A model generated the notes under the pieces. The model worked only from the letters and a program-made list of their open reading frames with translations, was not told the DNA's origin and did not search any database. From positions 310,001 through 374,000 of the forward strand of contig NW_026252098.1 of NCBI RefSeq assembly GCF_025399195.1: DNA of 64,000 bases, read 5' to 3'. This DNA comes from Umbelopsis ramanniana AG (taxonomy: Eukaryota; Mucoromycota; Umbelopsidomycetes; Umbelopsidales; Umbelopsidaceae). The translations under genes and the position numbers were made by a program. This document shows, in pieces, positions 21,938 to 33,772 of the stretch (the stretch's first letter is position 1; each line of letters opens with the position of its first letter).

Positions 21938-24900
21938 ATGAAGTTTGGAAAGACTTTATTGAAAAACCAGATCCCAGAGTGGTCCAGGAATTACATCAAC
22001 TACAAAGCTCTGAAGAAGCGCGTTAACCGCGCTGCTGAAGAATACAGAGTTGGTCAACAACAAGCATGTGATGACAGTGTGGCAGGTACGGAAACATATT
22101 AGTGATCGTCATGCGTAGGTTCTTGTCTGCGTTCATGGAATATCGTCTGAACCTTCTCTAGCCATATTCTTTGCACTGGATAGAGAACTGGAAAAAGTGA
22201 ACGGTTTCTATACCTATAAGCGTGGGGAGATTGACCGTCGACTGTGGGTATTGAGCGAAAAGTTCAAGCACCATGATTCAGCCAACGTGCACTCAATACA
22301 GACACCAGTGTACCAATCTGAATTTCTACTGGCTCCCCAAGATCAAAGCCCGCTGGATGATCCACATGCTAATTCTCAGTTCGTTAGTGCCCTGAAGGAA
22401 ACTCTCGATCAGTTGAACAAGTTGATGTGGTTCGCGGAACTCAATAACAAGGGCTTTGGGAAGATTTTGAAAAAGTAAATCTTTATTTCCATAACAACCA
22501 TCATATGGAGCTGGCAATGTTGAAATGCATATTACAGGTTGGACAAGCGGCTGAAACTGGTAACTCGCAGCGCTTATTTAGAAACCAAGGTTAGCTGTCG
22601 ACAAATGCTGTCATTCTTACAAAAAATATCGCTAACCCCATTTCGAACTTCTTAGGTTGATGTATTACCATTTGCGACATACATAGAGCTGAAGGACAAG
22701 ATGGATACAATTTTGCTGTGGATAAATGTGTTCACTAAAAATGTTGACGGGACGGGACAGCAAGTTGAGAGAGCGGGTATTACCGGCGCGTTTGCCGACA
22801 ATTCTCTGACTAGCCGCAATAAAGAAGAACTACTCAACAAGACCGAGATGGAACAGTTAAATGCGGCTATTGGAGACGATGATACCAAAAAAGTCCAATC
22901 GATACTTGCTGGATGCCAATTTCAGGAGACCGATAGCCGATATCGCCGACAGGTATGGACAGGGGTGTGGCTTATATCTCGCGATGCTCGAGCTCACGCT
23001 GCAAATTTATGAATGTAGCTGCTCAACAAGCTTCTGGAGGTTGCTTGCAAATGTATGTCGCTGGACGTTGTAAGCTTTCTACTTGATTTAGGAGCTAGTC
23101 CAGCGAGTCATGACGATGTGAACGAGCGCAACTTACTTCATAAGCTTTGTATCCAAGGAGGACAGCTGATTGAGCAGGTACCTACCGTTGCTAGAACATC
23201 ACCTGTTGATCCTAGCTTGGAGACAATCACTCTCATTGAGATTTTGCTCAGGCATAATGGTAGCTTGACCAGTCAATCGGATATATTGCATAGGAAACCG
23301 TTGCACTATGCTGCAATGTATGGATTTGCTCGTATCGCGGACGTCCTTTTACAACATTCGGTTGCCAATGGAGAATACAGCGAAAATCAAAACTTTACCA
23401 GTCGCTTCTGGGTGGACCACGAAGGCTACAGCCCATTGTTCTATGCTATCTTGAATGGAAGGACTGAAGCCACCCGAGTCCTCATTGCGCGGGGAGATAT
23501 CAAGGATATCGATAATGCCCTTAATCGTGAGTATTTGTACGTCTTTGAAAAATAAGCTGGCGTTGCAAGATTCTTAAACATCCTCCAAGCTTCCTCAACA
23601 TTTGAAGAGTTCAACATTACGAATCAAGAGCTTCCTCGTAGTACCAACTTCCCTCATGATTCCTGGTGCCAATCCCCTCTTGCCATTGCATGCAAAATAG
23701 GGAACGCGAGATTGACCAAATTGCTTATTGAAGTTGGCGCGAACTTGGAAATGAAAGATGAAGATGGAGAAACACCGCTCTATTTCGCTGCACGTAATGG
23801 TCATGTCGACTGCATTGAAGCTCTTCTGAGGGAACCTCTGACGAAAGCTGACATCAATGTTCAAGATACTGTGAATGGATATACACCACTGATGGTAGCT
23901 GGTAAATATATTCATCAACTCGATTGTGCCGTATCTATACAGCAACTAACAGTTGTGATTTTTGGTGATAGCTATCGAAGGAAATGCGAGTGTTGTGGAA
24001 AAACTTGTTGCTTATGGTGCAGATATCAACCTTGTGGATTTTGAAGGATGGAATGCTCATGAACATGCCATTTTCCGAGGATTTACGACTCTATCAGAAT
24101 TGCTGAAACCCGCCAGTGTAGCGACGAATGGAGATTCGAACCATGCTGGATCAAAGTATATTCCCGTGCCTGAAAAGAGGCAGCGTAAGGACTCTGCCAC
24201 AAATGCAGTAAGGGTGTACGGCCACAAATATCTCAAAGGTCAAACCATGGTCATTGTTACTCTTGGCTCCAATGACGTTAGAAACCAACTTTGTACCAAG
24301 TTTGTAAATTTGGAGCAATCTCTTTTGCAAACCGGCGAAGCTCTGTCCATCGTCGTCTCAGCCACCAACGCAACTGGCGAGTTCCCTATCATCGATTTGC
24401 CGCCTCCGGATAGCCAGAATTACGGTATATCTGAACGTCCGGAACCTATTGTGTTGTTTACTACAGAGCCTCACAAGGTTGTATTGAAGTTTGACGTTGT
24501 CCCTACTCTTGGAGCGTATAAACGGGAGCTGGTTGCCAGAGGAACAGCTTTACTCGCCAGCGACCAAATCACATCCCAAAGACCGGGCCAAAACCGATAC
24601 GGCGAAACTAGCTTGCCCCTGAGAGGTCAACTTACAGTTCCTCTCATTGACACCAAATCGCTCGAGTTTGTCGGTTCCTTGGGTGCTGAATACCTAGTTG
24701 TGACTCCATTTGAGCATCCACACATGAAGATTGGCAGCCGACAAACTTATTACAAATCTGTTGATACTAAGGTATGCTCTATCCAAATTTTATGTTTCCA
24801 ATGTATTTTCTGTGCGTGTGTGTTAATATGCTGTTTAAAGGTTATTGGTCATCGTGGTTTGGGAATGAATAAGCGAGCATCCCGGCTTCAGGTTGGAGAA

Positions 24901-26144
24901 AACACAGTACTATCCTTTGTAACAGCCGCTTCTCTCGGTGCAGAGTATGTCGAATTTGGTATGTGTGTCTTACAGTCATGTACCTTTCATTATGTTTGGA
25001 ACTTGAAATAACATTCCTTCTAATTCGGTAGATGTACAGCTTACTAAGGATCTAGTACCGGTCATTTACCATGACTGGACACTCACTGAATCTGGATTTG
25101 ACATTCCTATAAATGCTGTCAGCGCTGAGCAATTTCTCAATTTGCGTCCATCTGGACATATTAAAGAATACCATCAAGGCGTCACGAGCGATAGAAAAGG
25201 AAGTATTGTACCCACTGCCAATGCAGCCAGCAATACTGATGAAAATATTTTGGATACTATGTCAGCATTACCTGATAATCCTATTGCCAAGAGCAGAATC
25301 AACCGATCAAACAGTTTGAGTGCACTTCCAGGAGGCAAAAGTGACCGTTCCTCGGCTTCCAAGAGATTGGACCTGACAAAGACCAACAAAACAGGCAAGG
25401 TGAAAGGCAACGGTCCGGAGAGTATTCAAGCACCATTCACGACATTGGCAGAAATTTTTCGTGTAAGTCATATTGTTTTTATTTAGAACATTGTTAGAAT
25501 TGATTAGTAGTAGGATGAAGACTAAACTTTCCTACCATTTGACAGCAAGTGCCAAAAGACATTGGTTTCAATATTGAGGTCAAATACCCTATGGTGGATG
25601 AAGCCGAACAGGATGATCTACAATACGTCCAGGAACTAAACTTGTTTGTGGATACTATTCTAGAATGCGTCTACGAACATACACATGCAGATCGAAAAAT
25701 TATCTTTTCATCCTTTCACCCTGATATTGCGCTCCTTGTCAACATGAAGCAGCCAAATTATCCAGTATTCTTCCTTACCGACGCCGGAACACTTCCTATG
25801 GCAGATGTGCGTTGCAACTCCATTCAAGAGGCCATTCGATTCGCAAAAGGTGCTGACCTATTGGGTATCGTCACGGCTAGCGAGCCTATTTTGGCTGCAC
25901 CAAGGATGGCCAAGGTTATCAAACAGACTGGATTACTGTTGTTTACGTATGGTGTTTTGAATAACGAGGTGGTTAATGCGAAGGCTCAGCAGTCATATGG
26001 TGTGGATGCTGTCATTGTCGTAAGTTTACATCCGTGTGATACTACTTTTTATTTTTATTTTTCCAATAGAACTGCGGTATTAATTTGTTGTCATAGGATT
26101 CGGTGCTGGCCGTACGCAAAGGACTACAGGAGATTTCAGAATAG
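21938..26144 (+). CDS. GDE1: SPX-ankyrin-GDPD protein, glycerophosphocholine phosphodiesterase Gde1 type
   Basis: The start at 21938 gives MKFGKTLLKNQIPEWSRNYI then NYKALKKRVNR, a canonical SPX N-terminus. The SPX domain ends with NNKGFGKILKK and LDKRLKLVTRSAYLETK, and the Lys-rich inositol-pyrophosphate-binding surface is present. Ankyrin repeats follow (for example RKPLHYAAMYGFARIADVLL, GYSPLFYAILNGRTEATRVL, GETPLYFAARNGHVDCIEAL). After them come a beta-rich linker domain typical of Gde1/Pho81 and a GDPD domain with KVIGHRGLGMN, GENTVLSFVTAASLGAEYVEF, DVQLTKD, VIYHDWTL and GFNIEVKYP. The His/Arg, acidic and second His positions expected for catalysis are all seen, so it resembles active Gde1 more than Pho81, whose GDPD is regulatory. 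The last exon ends DSVLAVRKGLQEISE at 26144. At least ten introns are present. The likely role is glycerophosphocholine use under phosphate control. Confidence 0.93.
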
Positions 26145-26352
26145 ACTTTTTAGATATAAGCATACCCGTTCCCCTTCAACATGTAGTAACTATTGGCAAA
26201 TATGTCTACATAACGTGAAATAAATAATTACATCCCACTACATCAGGCCAGTGGAGATGGGCGATTTATGATTATATTGCTTTACAGGTGCGCTATACAC
26301 ACCACGTCTGATGGTAATCTGTTAAACTATGGTACATTTGTTATGACTAAAA

Positions 26353-27402
26353 TTACTGCCACTGGTATATGCCAAGGGATTTTCCCATCACACATTTAAG
26401 TACTAGCTTTCGATTAGAGTTGGTTTTCGGCGAGCTCTTGATGTCCTTGGCTACGTGTCTGTCGTCCATTTGAGCCTCGGCGTTGTCTGCTAATAAGGTA
26501 GTTCGGAGCATTGCCGTATTTACTCGAACTCCGGGAAACCGAGCTTGAATTTCTTGCAGTTGATGCGAGTTGTTATGTACATTTTCCCCAATCCATTCTC
26601 CTATCTCTCCTTTCAGTGGGATGAGACACCAAAGCATTTTGAAAAGACCTCCTTGAGTTTTGATACCAGTGTCACCATGTGACTTGAATTGAATGGTGGT
26701 TCGGCTGTCGGGTTGGATGATTCCCCAGCTATTATGTACAGAAAATAAAGGACGCTGTTTGCCGTACACGAGGATTTTGTAAACTAAGATTGAGTCCTTT
26801 GCCACATTCCGCAGCGAAAGTATTGATGTCTTTCCGGAAGGTCTGGTGGTGGAAAATAAAATTGGCAAAGCAGCATTTAATTCGACATTCCTGGACGCTG
26901 ACTGCGGTACTGCTTTTAGCTGGTATCGACGCACGGACGATGCTGAGGACGCTTGCTTTAGGTATTCATCTTTGATATTAGTCGACAGATTTACACATAG
27001 CAATCGTTCCTGAATCATGGACTCTTCGTGAAGATCCTGCGCCAACAAAATACTCAGCAGATTGCTGGGAGTTCGTTCAAGGCTGAATTGTTGCTTATTC
27101 TTCTCCACGTAGTTGGCAATCAATCCAGTACGCTTGACTTCAATCCACTGCAGTTTGAACTGGTACGTTCTATTGGAGAACTTGGTGAGGTTTTTAATCT
27201 TGATTTCAATGGTTGCGTTGGCTGTTGGTTCGATGATTCCTGAGGAGGGAAAGACCGTCCATGATTGTTCATTCAAAGACCTGAAGCTAAACGCCAAGTA
27301 ACCGTTGGTTGGATTCATTATTTGTAGGCGCTCGACTCCTGAACGGATATCAATGATATGCCGTCTGTATCGCGGAAATGCTGCCATGGAGTCGCTTGTC
27401 AT
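26353..27402 (-). CDS. Protein with two MSP (PapD-like) domains
   Basis: A single uninterrupted frame of 349 codons starts at ATG 27402. Near residues 20-75, RLQIMNPTNGYLAFSFRS and WTVFPSSGIIEPTANATIEI match the MSP/VAP fold pattern (NPT..., then P..G.I.P......). A second, more diverged copy near 180-240 has LPILFSTTRPSGKTSILSLR and SWGIIQPDSRTTIQFKS. There is no transmembrane tail or coiled coil, so it is not a classical VAP/Scs2 ER anchor. The lack of introns is unusual for this window. It converges on GDE1 (209 bases between stops) and lies 226 bases downstream of SMC4 on the same strand. The fold call is by pattern; function is unknown. Confidence 0.7.
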   Translation of the reverse strand: MTSDSMAAFPRYRRHIIDIRSGVERLQIMNPTNGYLAFSFRSLNEQSWTVFPSSGIIEPTANATIEIKIKNLTKFSNRTYQFKLQWIEVKRTGLIANYVEKNKQQFSLERTPSNLLSILLAQDLHEESMIQERLLCVNLSTNIKDEYLKQASSASSVRRYQLKAVPQSASRNVELNAALPILFSTTRPSGKTSILSLRNVAKDSILVYKILVYGKQRPLFSVHNSWGIIQPDSRTTIQFKSHGDTGIKTQGGLFKMLWCLIPLKGEIGEWIGENVHNNSHQLQEIQARFPGVRVNTAMLRTTLLADNAEAQMDDRHVAKDIKSSPKTNSNRKLVLKCVMGKSLGIYQWQ

Positions 27403-27628
27403 AGTGTAAGGGTATGTTGAAAAGTAAATCTATCAAAAAGTGAAAAATGACTCAGTAGACGGTTGATATTACCTTTATAAATGGTAATTTTCCAATATTG
27501 GACTACGCCACTTGGAAGTGGCACATGATTTCCCGCTTTGCCACACAGTCCCACTAGAGCCCAATAAGGTGACTCATTGTGACCTGGTCGCTTGGCAACC
27601 GGCTTTTTTATTATTTTACATCGTTTAG

Positions 27629-30600
27629 CTATACTGCATCTCCTTGAGCTAACATTGAAATTCTATGGGGGTTTACAGCAACACTCTTGGTGCAGTTATC
27701 CGTCTTGTAAATGCCCACCAGGCGGTCAGCCAATTCGAACATATTGTTTCGTAAACTAATGATGACGAACTGTGCGTTTTTGGTTCTTTCCTTAATATAG
27801 TTGGCAACAATAGATACGTTTCGGAAATCGAGTGCTGCATCAATTTCATCCATAACATAAAGTGGAGTTGGCTTGAAGTGATGAAGTGCAAATACGAGGG
27901 CGAGAGAGCTCAAAGTCTATGGACATTGAAGAGAAATAGTATGAATAGCTGTCGCAACCTTCCGCAAAGTATGGGCATCACTCACCTTCTCTCCTCCAGA
28001 AAGATTTGCGATGTTCTTCCAGCTTTTCTTTGGAGGCATCACACTGAAAACAATTCCTTCCGAGAATGGATCCAGACTGTCGACAAGTTCTAGTTCGGCA
28101 TTGCCGCCGAGTGTGATCATCTAAGGTACCAATTGGCATAAATATTTGAATTTACCTTTTATGACTCAACCGTTCTACCGCCTTACCTGATACATTTCCT
28201 TCAATTTCTGGGTAATGATGTTAAATCCTTGCATGAATTCATCCAAGCGCGCTTTCATCAAATTATCCTGTTCAGCTTTAACCGTATCTCTTAGACGTGT
28301 AACTTCCGCAAGGTCATGTGCACGTTCACTGTACTCCTGTTCTCGTCGTCGGTACTCTTCTAACACCGATAAGTTTGGCTTAGCGGCTTGTACAAAGGCT
28401 ATGTGTTCCAAGTAGAAAGATAGATTTTAGTCACTGCCATATCATGAACCGAAGACAGCCAAAGGACAAACCTTCTAGTTCCGCTACATCAGCCTTCAGC
28501 CTTTGTTTGGCATCCTGCATAGCTTTCAATTCTTCTCGGCTATAATCGGGTAAAATAAGCTCCTCGTCGCTTTCATTCCTTTGAATTACACTGTTAGCTG
28601 GCACTCCATATACATTATGATCACTTTCATAATCTTACCAAATTCTCTGTAGTGTCAACTTGGAAATTTGATCTTGCCAATGTTCCGCTTTTCGCTTATT
28701 ATCTCCAAGTGCCTTTTGATAATCTTCGGTTTGGTTCTTTATTTCAATTTCTACTGCCCTGATTTTGCTGATGATATCTGTCTTGGTGTCCAGTTCTTCC
28801 TTCAGCTCTTCAAGGTTGGCTTTTTTGCTGTCCATAATCTGGAATGACATTATGTTATCTCCTTGTCTCAAATGCTGACGAGTTCAGTATACCATAAAAT
28901 GCACTTACGTTCTGAGATTCTTCAGCATTTGTTCGAATTTCGTTAGCTACCTTGGAATTCTCGTCGATTTGCTTGGTCAAATCCTCTAGCTGAGCATCCA
29001 TCTCCTCAACTTGCTGCTGCTGTCTAATGATACTTTTGGCAAACCTGGTGGCATCTTTTTCAGCTTTTGACTTTGAGACAATGGACTTTGTGATTCTGTC
29101 GTTTAACAAATCTATTTGTTCCTTTACACCGTCGACTTTGGCTTTTTGGAATCGCAGTTTGATACCTCCAGCTTCCATGATTTTTCGATGCAGCTCTTTG
29201 ATGGTATCCTCCAATTGCGCAGTCTGCTCTTTCAGGTGGTCAACTTCTGCCGTGAGTTCCTCTATTTCACCTTGGATCTGCTCGTGCCGTTTGACGTTAG
29301 CTGGATCTGGTTTAGCATTTGCCCTGCAAAATGTTTGGTGAGACTTTGACGAATACACATGATGGTAAGAGATTTTTGCAATAGGTATACCTCAGTTCGA
29401 CTAATCGCTTCCTTGTGTCATTTTTTCGCTTATCTAAACTTTTCAATTCCATATCCAATTTCTCCATATCCATTTGCATCCTTGGGAGATTTTCCTTTTT
29501 CTCATTTAGGTTGCTTTCTGTAGTTCGTCGCTTATCCAACAGTGAACGGAGTTCTTTGTCTAGTTTGTCTCGCTCTCGCTCGAGATTGGCAACCATTTCT
29601 GGCGTGATATCGTCTCGCTTGAAAGTTGAGCTCATAGCACCCCGTTGAGGGCGTGAACCTCCACCGGTCATTGCACCTGATTTCTCAATCAATTTGCCAT
29701 CCAAAGTGACAACTCGCCATCGCTTCCTGCCATAAGCGATTCGGTTCGCCTGCTGAACGTTGTCAGCAACAAGTGTGTCTTGCATGACACTGTAGAATGC
29801 TGCGGCAAATCTTGCTTCTTTAGGCCGAACAAGGTCAAATAGTCGAGGCACGTTCTCTGGCGTTTGTATTCTACCCATATCCTTGTTTCCAGTCTGATCG
29901 AGCAGAGTAAACACAGCTCTTCCAAGATTGTTCTTACGCAGATGCTCGATGCACTTTTGTCCTGTCTCCACATTGTCAACCACAATGTTTTCCAACGCGG
30001 GGCAAGCCGTCGAGATAGCGATATCGTACTTGTCATCAATGACACCTAGGTTGCCAAGTCGATCCTAATATACAAGATGAATACATGTTCTAAACCTTAA
30101 AAAGTCTAAGACTTATTACCAGTCATTACCTGAATCCCCTTCACATCTCCTGAATCCCTCAACCGGATCAAACCATCTAAAACTTTGCCTCTAGATTGTG
30201 ATTGCTGCATTACTGCTCGAGCTTCATCAGCCTTTTGCCTTGCCCCACTCAAAGAATGTCGAATAGTACGTTCTTGTGGCTCAAAAGTCTATATTGGACA
30301 TAGATTAAATATTGCTGTAAATCGCCCATAATAGCTCCAATCCACCGTTGCATACCTGTATTTTCTTTTCGAGCTTTCCCAAGTCTTGCTGCATATCCTG
30401 TATGCTAACTTTTAGCTCTTTGAACTCAGATAGCTGATATGAGATGTTAGTAAAGAGGATCAGTACACTTGTTAAATGTGACTATTATATAACACTATAC
30501 ATACCTTGGATTTATGGGATTCTTCAATGGACGCCAATTCCTGCTCACCACTTTCGACTGCCTTTTTACCAGCTGTAATTCTTTCACTGAAGATGTCTCG

Positions 30601-32751
30601 TTCGGATTTTTTGACATCAATGATATGCTTCTTTTCGTTAATTTTTTCGGTCCATGGAGCAAGTGCCAGCTGATGTTCTTCAATCTGTTGAACAAAGACG
30701 TCGGTTTTACCCTTCAACTCTTGATTAATGATATCGAGTTCTTTTTCTTCGACTTGCAGTTGTTCTTCGAGATCCTCCAACTCTTTCTTTCGATTCTCTA
30801 TCTCATCAGTACTGTTTTTCATTCGATTTTCTGCATCAGCTTGCGAATGTTTATCCTATAGCGTCGATATTCAATTTATATTAGCGTCAAGGTGGACGAA
30901 ATCTTTTTTTAAAAGAAAAAAAACCTCTTACCGTTGCTAGCGCAGTGTTCACCTTCTTCTGTTTATTTGTTAGATGCTTCTTGCGCTCTTGCAGCTGCAC
31001 GTCGTCTCGCTCAAACTTTGCCAGTTTACTGTTGATCGCACTTGTTTCTTTCTCGGCAAGCTTCAAAATAAACCCTGATTAGCGTGTGCTCATTGCCATA
31101 CCCAACAATGCTGTGCGTACTTCATATTCTTTCTTTGTCTTCTGATACTTTTTGTCAAGAACTTCAACTTCCTCCTTGATACTTGAATGCTTTTGTTCTT
31201 CTGCAGCCATACGCTCCAACAAATCGTTCTGTAATATTGTTTGGTTAAGATTTACAACAATGATCTACTCCTAGATACCTTCCACTTACCACAGCTCTCT
31301 TCGAGATTTCGACATTCTCGTTTGCTTCCATAAGATGCATTTGATATAACTGATTCTTTTTACGAGCCAGTTCATTTTCGTTCCTCAAGTAATTCTCAGC
31401 TTCGATTTTTTTAGCCTGTGAGGAATGAAACCTAGTTAATCGAGAATATCACGCCATCATGTGGGAAGAAATGTAAGTACCTCCAAGCTGTTCTTCTCCT
31501 TCTCAACATACTTCACACGATTCAGCTTCTCTGTTCGCTCGTCGTTCAACCGGTCCAATTCGATATTGCTTTTTTCAATAGCGTCCTTGTACTTTGTGGT
31601 TCCAACAATATCCTCTAGATACTCTAGCAATCCTTCATCATGGTCGTCTTTTGCTTTTGGTTTCATCAACGCAATAGATTCAACTTCACCCTACGTTGAA
31701 AATATTAATAATCCAATCCCTTTACTTTTCACTCAGATGTCTTGAATCATTTACCTGGAGAATCAAGAATCGCTTATGATCCAAGTCGATGCCACGTGCC
31801 TTGAGAAGAGTAGTAACCTCAGTGAATGAACTGGTTTTAGAGTTGATGTAATATTTGCTGCTATTATTTCGAAAAGCCTGGCGGGACACTATCAATTGGG
31901 AATTGTCGACCACGGTGTATTCTTCAGATCCAGGCTACGGAGCGGGCTGTGAGTGGCACATCCAGAAATTTATCACAAGATGAAAGGAACATACCTTATC
32001 ATAAATCTCTTGAAAATGTACTTCCACAGAGCACATATCAAGGTCTGGATAAGAAGCCGAGTTATGAATCAGTTCTGACAATTTGCCTTGACGCATTTTG
32101 TTTGCTCTATAACCAAAGACAAACAGCAGTGCGTCTATAACATTAGATTTTCCTGATCCGTTCGGTCCAACAACAGCACTGAAAGACTTTATGTTCCACT
32201 CATGTTAGTTTTCGGTATATATATCGCTGTATAGCACAAGTCGTTTGTCTTACTTTATGAAATGGTCCAATATTTTGACGGCCGGCATAAGATTTAAAGT
32301 TATTGAGCACCATACGTGTCATGACCATTCGAGGCTTTACCTCTTCTTCAGGAGTAGGAGATTTCTGAGGTTCACTCCTGTTGGAGAAATCGCTCACCAT
32401 TCTCTGACTACGCTGAGAGCGAGGTGTTGCAGGCGGTTGGCTAGATATTTGCCTTTGCGGTGTTTTTGGAGGCTCTGGTATGTTGTCTTGAACAGCTAGG
32501 AACTGCGAATTGGTTTGCGAATCTGTTTCAACCTTGCTGACTGTGATGGATATCTTCGCATCCGTGCTTACTTCGGCTGCCATAGTACTTTGTAATTCTG
32601 GCAGCTGACTACCGTTCTGTTCATGGACGCAATGGGAGTCAGGTACGGCGACTTCTTTATTTGCTTCTACGATCTCCAACCCTTCCAGTTGCTGAAAATC
32701 AGACTCGGGACTATCGTCGATTGCCCTCCTTTTGTAGGCAGGTTGCACCAT
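27629..32751 (-). CDS. SMC4: Condensin subunit SMC4
   Basis: Smc4 is an ATPase arm of condensin, pairing with Smc2 to compact mitotic chromosomes. The start at 32751 opens a disordered N-terminus with SP/TP sites (ATPRSQRSQR, QKSPTPEEE), then MVLNNFKSYAGRQNIGPFHK. The Walker A GPNGSGKSNVIDALLFVFG lies near 32170-32115, with ILQGEVESIALMKPK after it. The long coiled coils flank a hinge near 30.1-29.6 kb (CPALENIVVDNVETGQKCI, LGRAVFTLLDQTG). The C-terminal head carries ANLSGGEKTLSSLALVFALH and Walker B LYVMDEIDAALD, and ends MLAQGDAV. Numerous short introns interrupt the gene. MLAQ and the PKAKDDHDEGLLEYLEDIVG motif separate Smc4 from Smc1-3. Length is normal for the family (about 1,400 codons after splicing). 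Confidence 0.96.
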
Positions 32752-33027
32752 GTAGAGCTTGGGGTGGTAATCGAGTATCGCGCAGACCAGCTGTTCGCGT
32801 GTATGGAATTTGAATTGGCGGCTTTTGAATAAATTTTTTGGTTTAATGTGGACGTGACGAGCTGGGAAGAATCTCGTTGCAAGAGTCCATATTGGACAGC
32901 TATCACTTATAAATGATTTGCATTACAGCTATCTGTGAAAAAGGCAAAGAGAAGAGCTGAGCGCAATTTTCAAGCTATCGCCTTGCGATAGACGGCGGTA
33001 GTCGCTTTTTGAGTGTTTTATTCAAAG

Positions 33028-33472
33028 CGCGTGAGGTCAGTAAGTCGAGCGCGTGGGATGGCAAAAGGTAGCTCTCGAAAATTATTTTGTCTCGTAGCGA
33101 GGAGTACCAGTTAGCCCAAGCACTGGTAATGTACTAAACATCCTGCACTATCTTTCAAGCTATCTCTCCACTATTCGCGTCTATAACATGCTGTCTCAAT
33201 TATATCAGACGCAAGGTTTTATATAGATTGAAAAGTTATCTGCACAATATAAGCAGCGCGTAAATTTGCTTTATAAATATCTAATTGAAGGGTATGCGAA
33301 GTAATGCTCTTGAACTACTATGTTAACACCAGGATCGCCTGCTTTCCACAACGGACAACATGCTTCACGCAAGGAAGTGACATATTGAAAAATATAATGG
33401 CAAAGATGAAGATAGTATTTTAGAAAGTCTATAGCTTCGATGGCAACGATTTGTCAATCTTATTCTGACGCG
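33028..33472. promoter_or_regulatory. Cluster of five ACGCG elements (MCB-like) between SMC4 and the F-BAR gene
   Basis: The pentamer ACGCG or its complement CGCGT occurs at 33028-33032, 33050-33054, 33176-33180, 33257-33261 and 33468-33472, four of them in the same orientation (reading toward SMC4). ACGCG is the core of the MluI cell-cycle box bound by MBF-type factors that drive G1/S genes. The spacing is far denser than expected in DNA of about 40% GC. Function is inferred. Confidence 0.4.
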
Positions 33473-33772
33473 CCTATAGATCGAGCACACATTGCAAAGA
33501 TAGCTTCTTGCAATAGGCTTCAGTATGATTCAAAAGAGTTCAGCTAATTTCTCACTAATTCTTTTGTCTGTTTCCCTTATTCGAATGATATATGACGCTA
33601 TTATATTATGATGAGAACGATGCTGCTTCGCTAGAAAAGTCAACAAAAAAATTACCTGATCAGGCAGTTGAAAACATACGAATTTGCCGTTGATGACGTC
33701 GGTGTTTGAATATTGTTCCTGAGCAAACCCTTTTGCATTCACTCACAATCCAGCACTCACCAACCGTATCAA

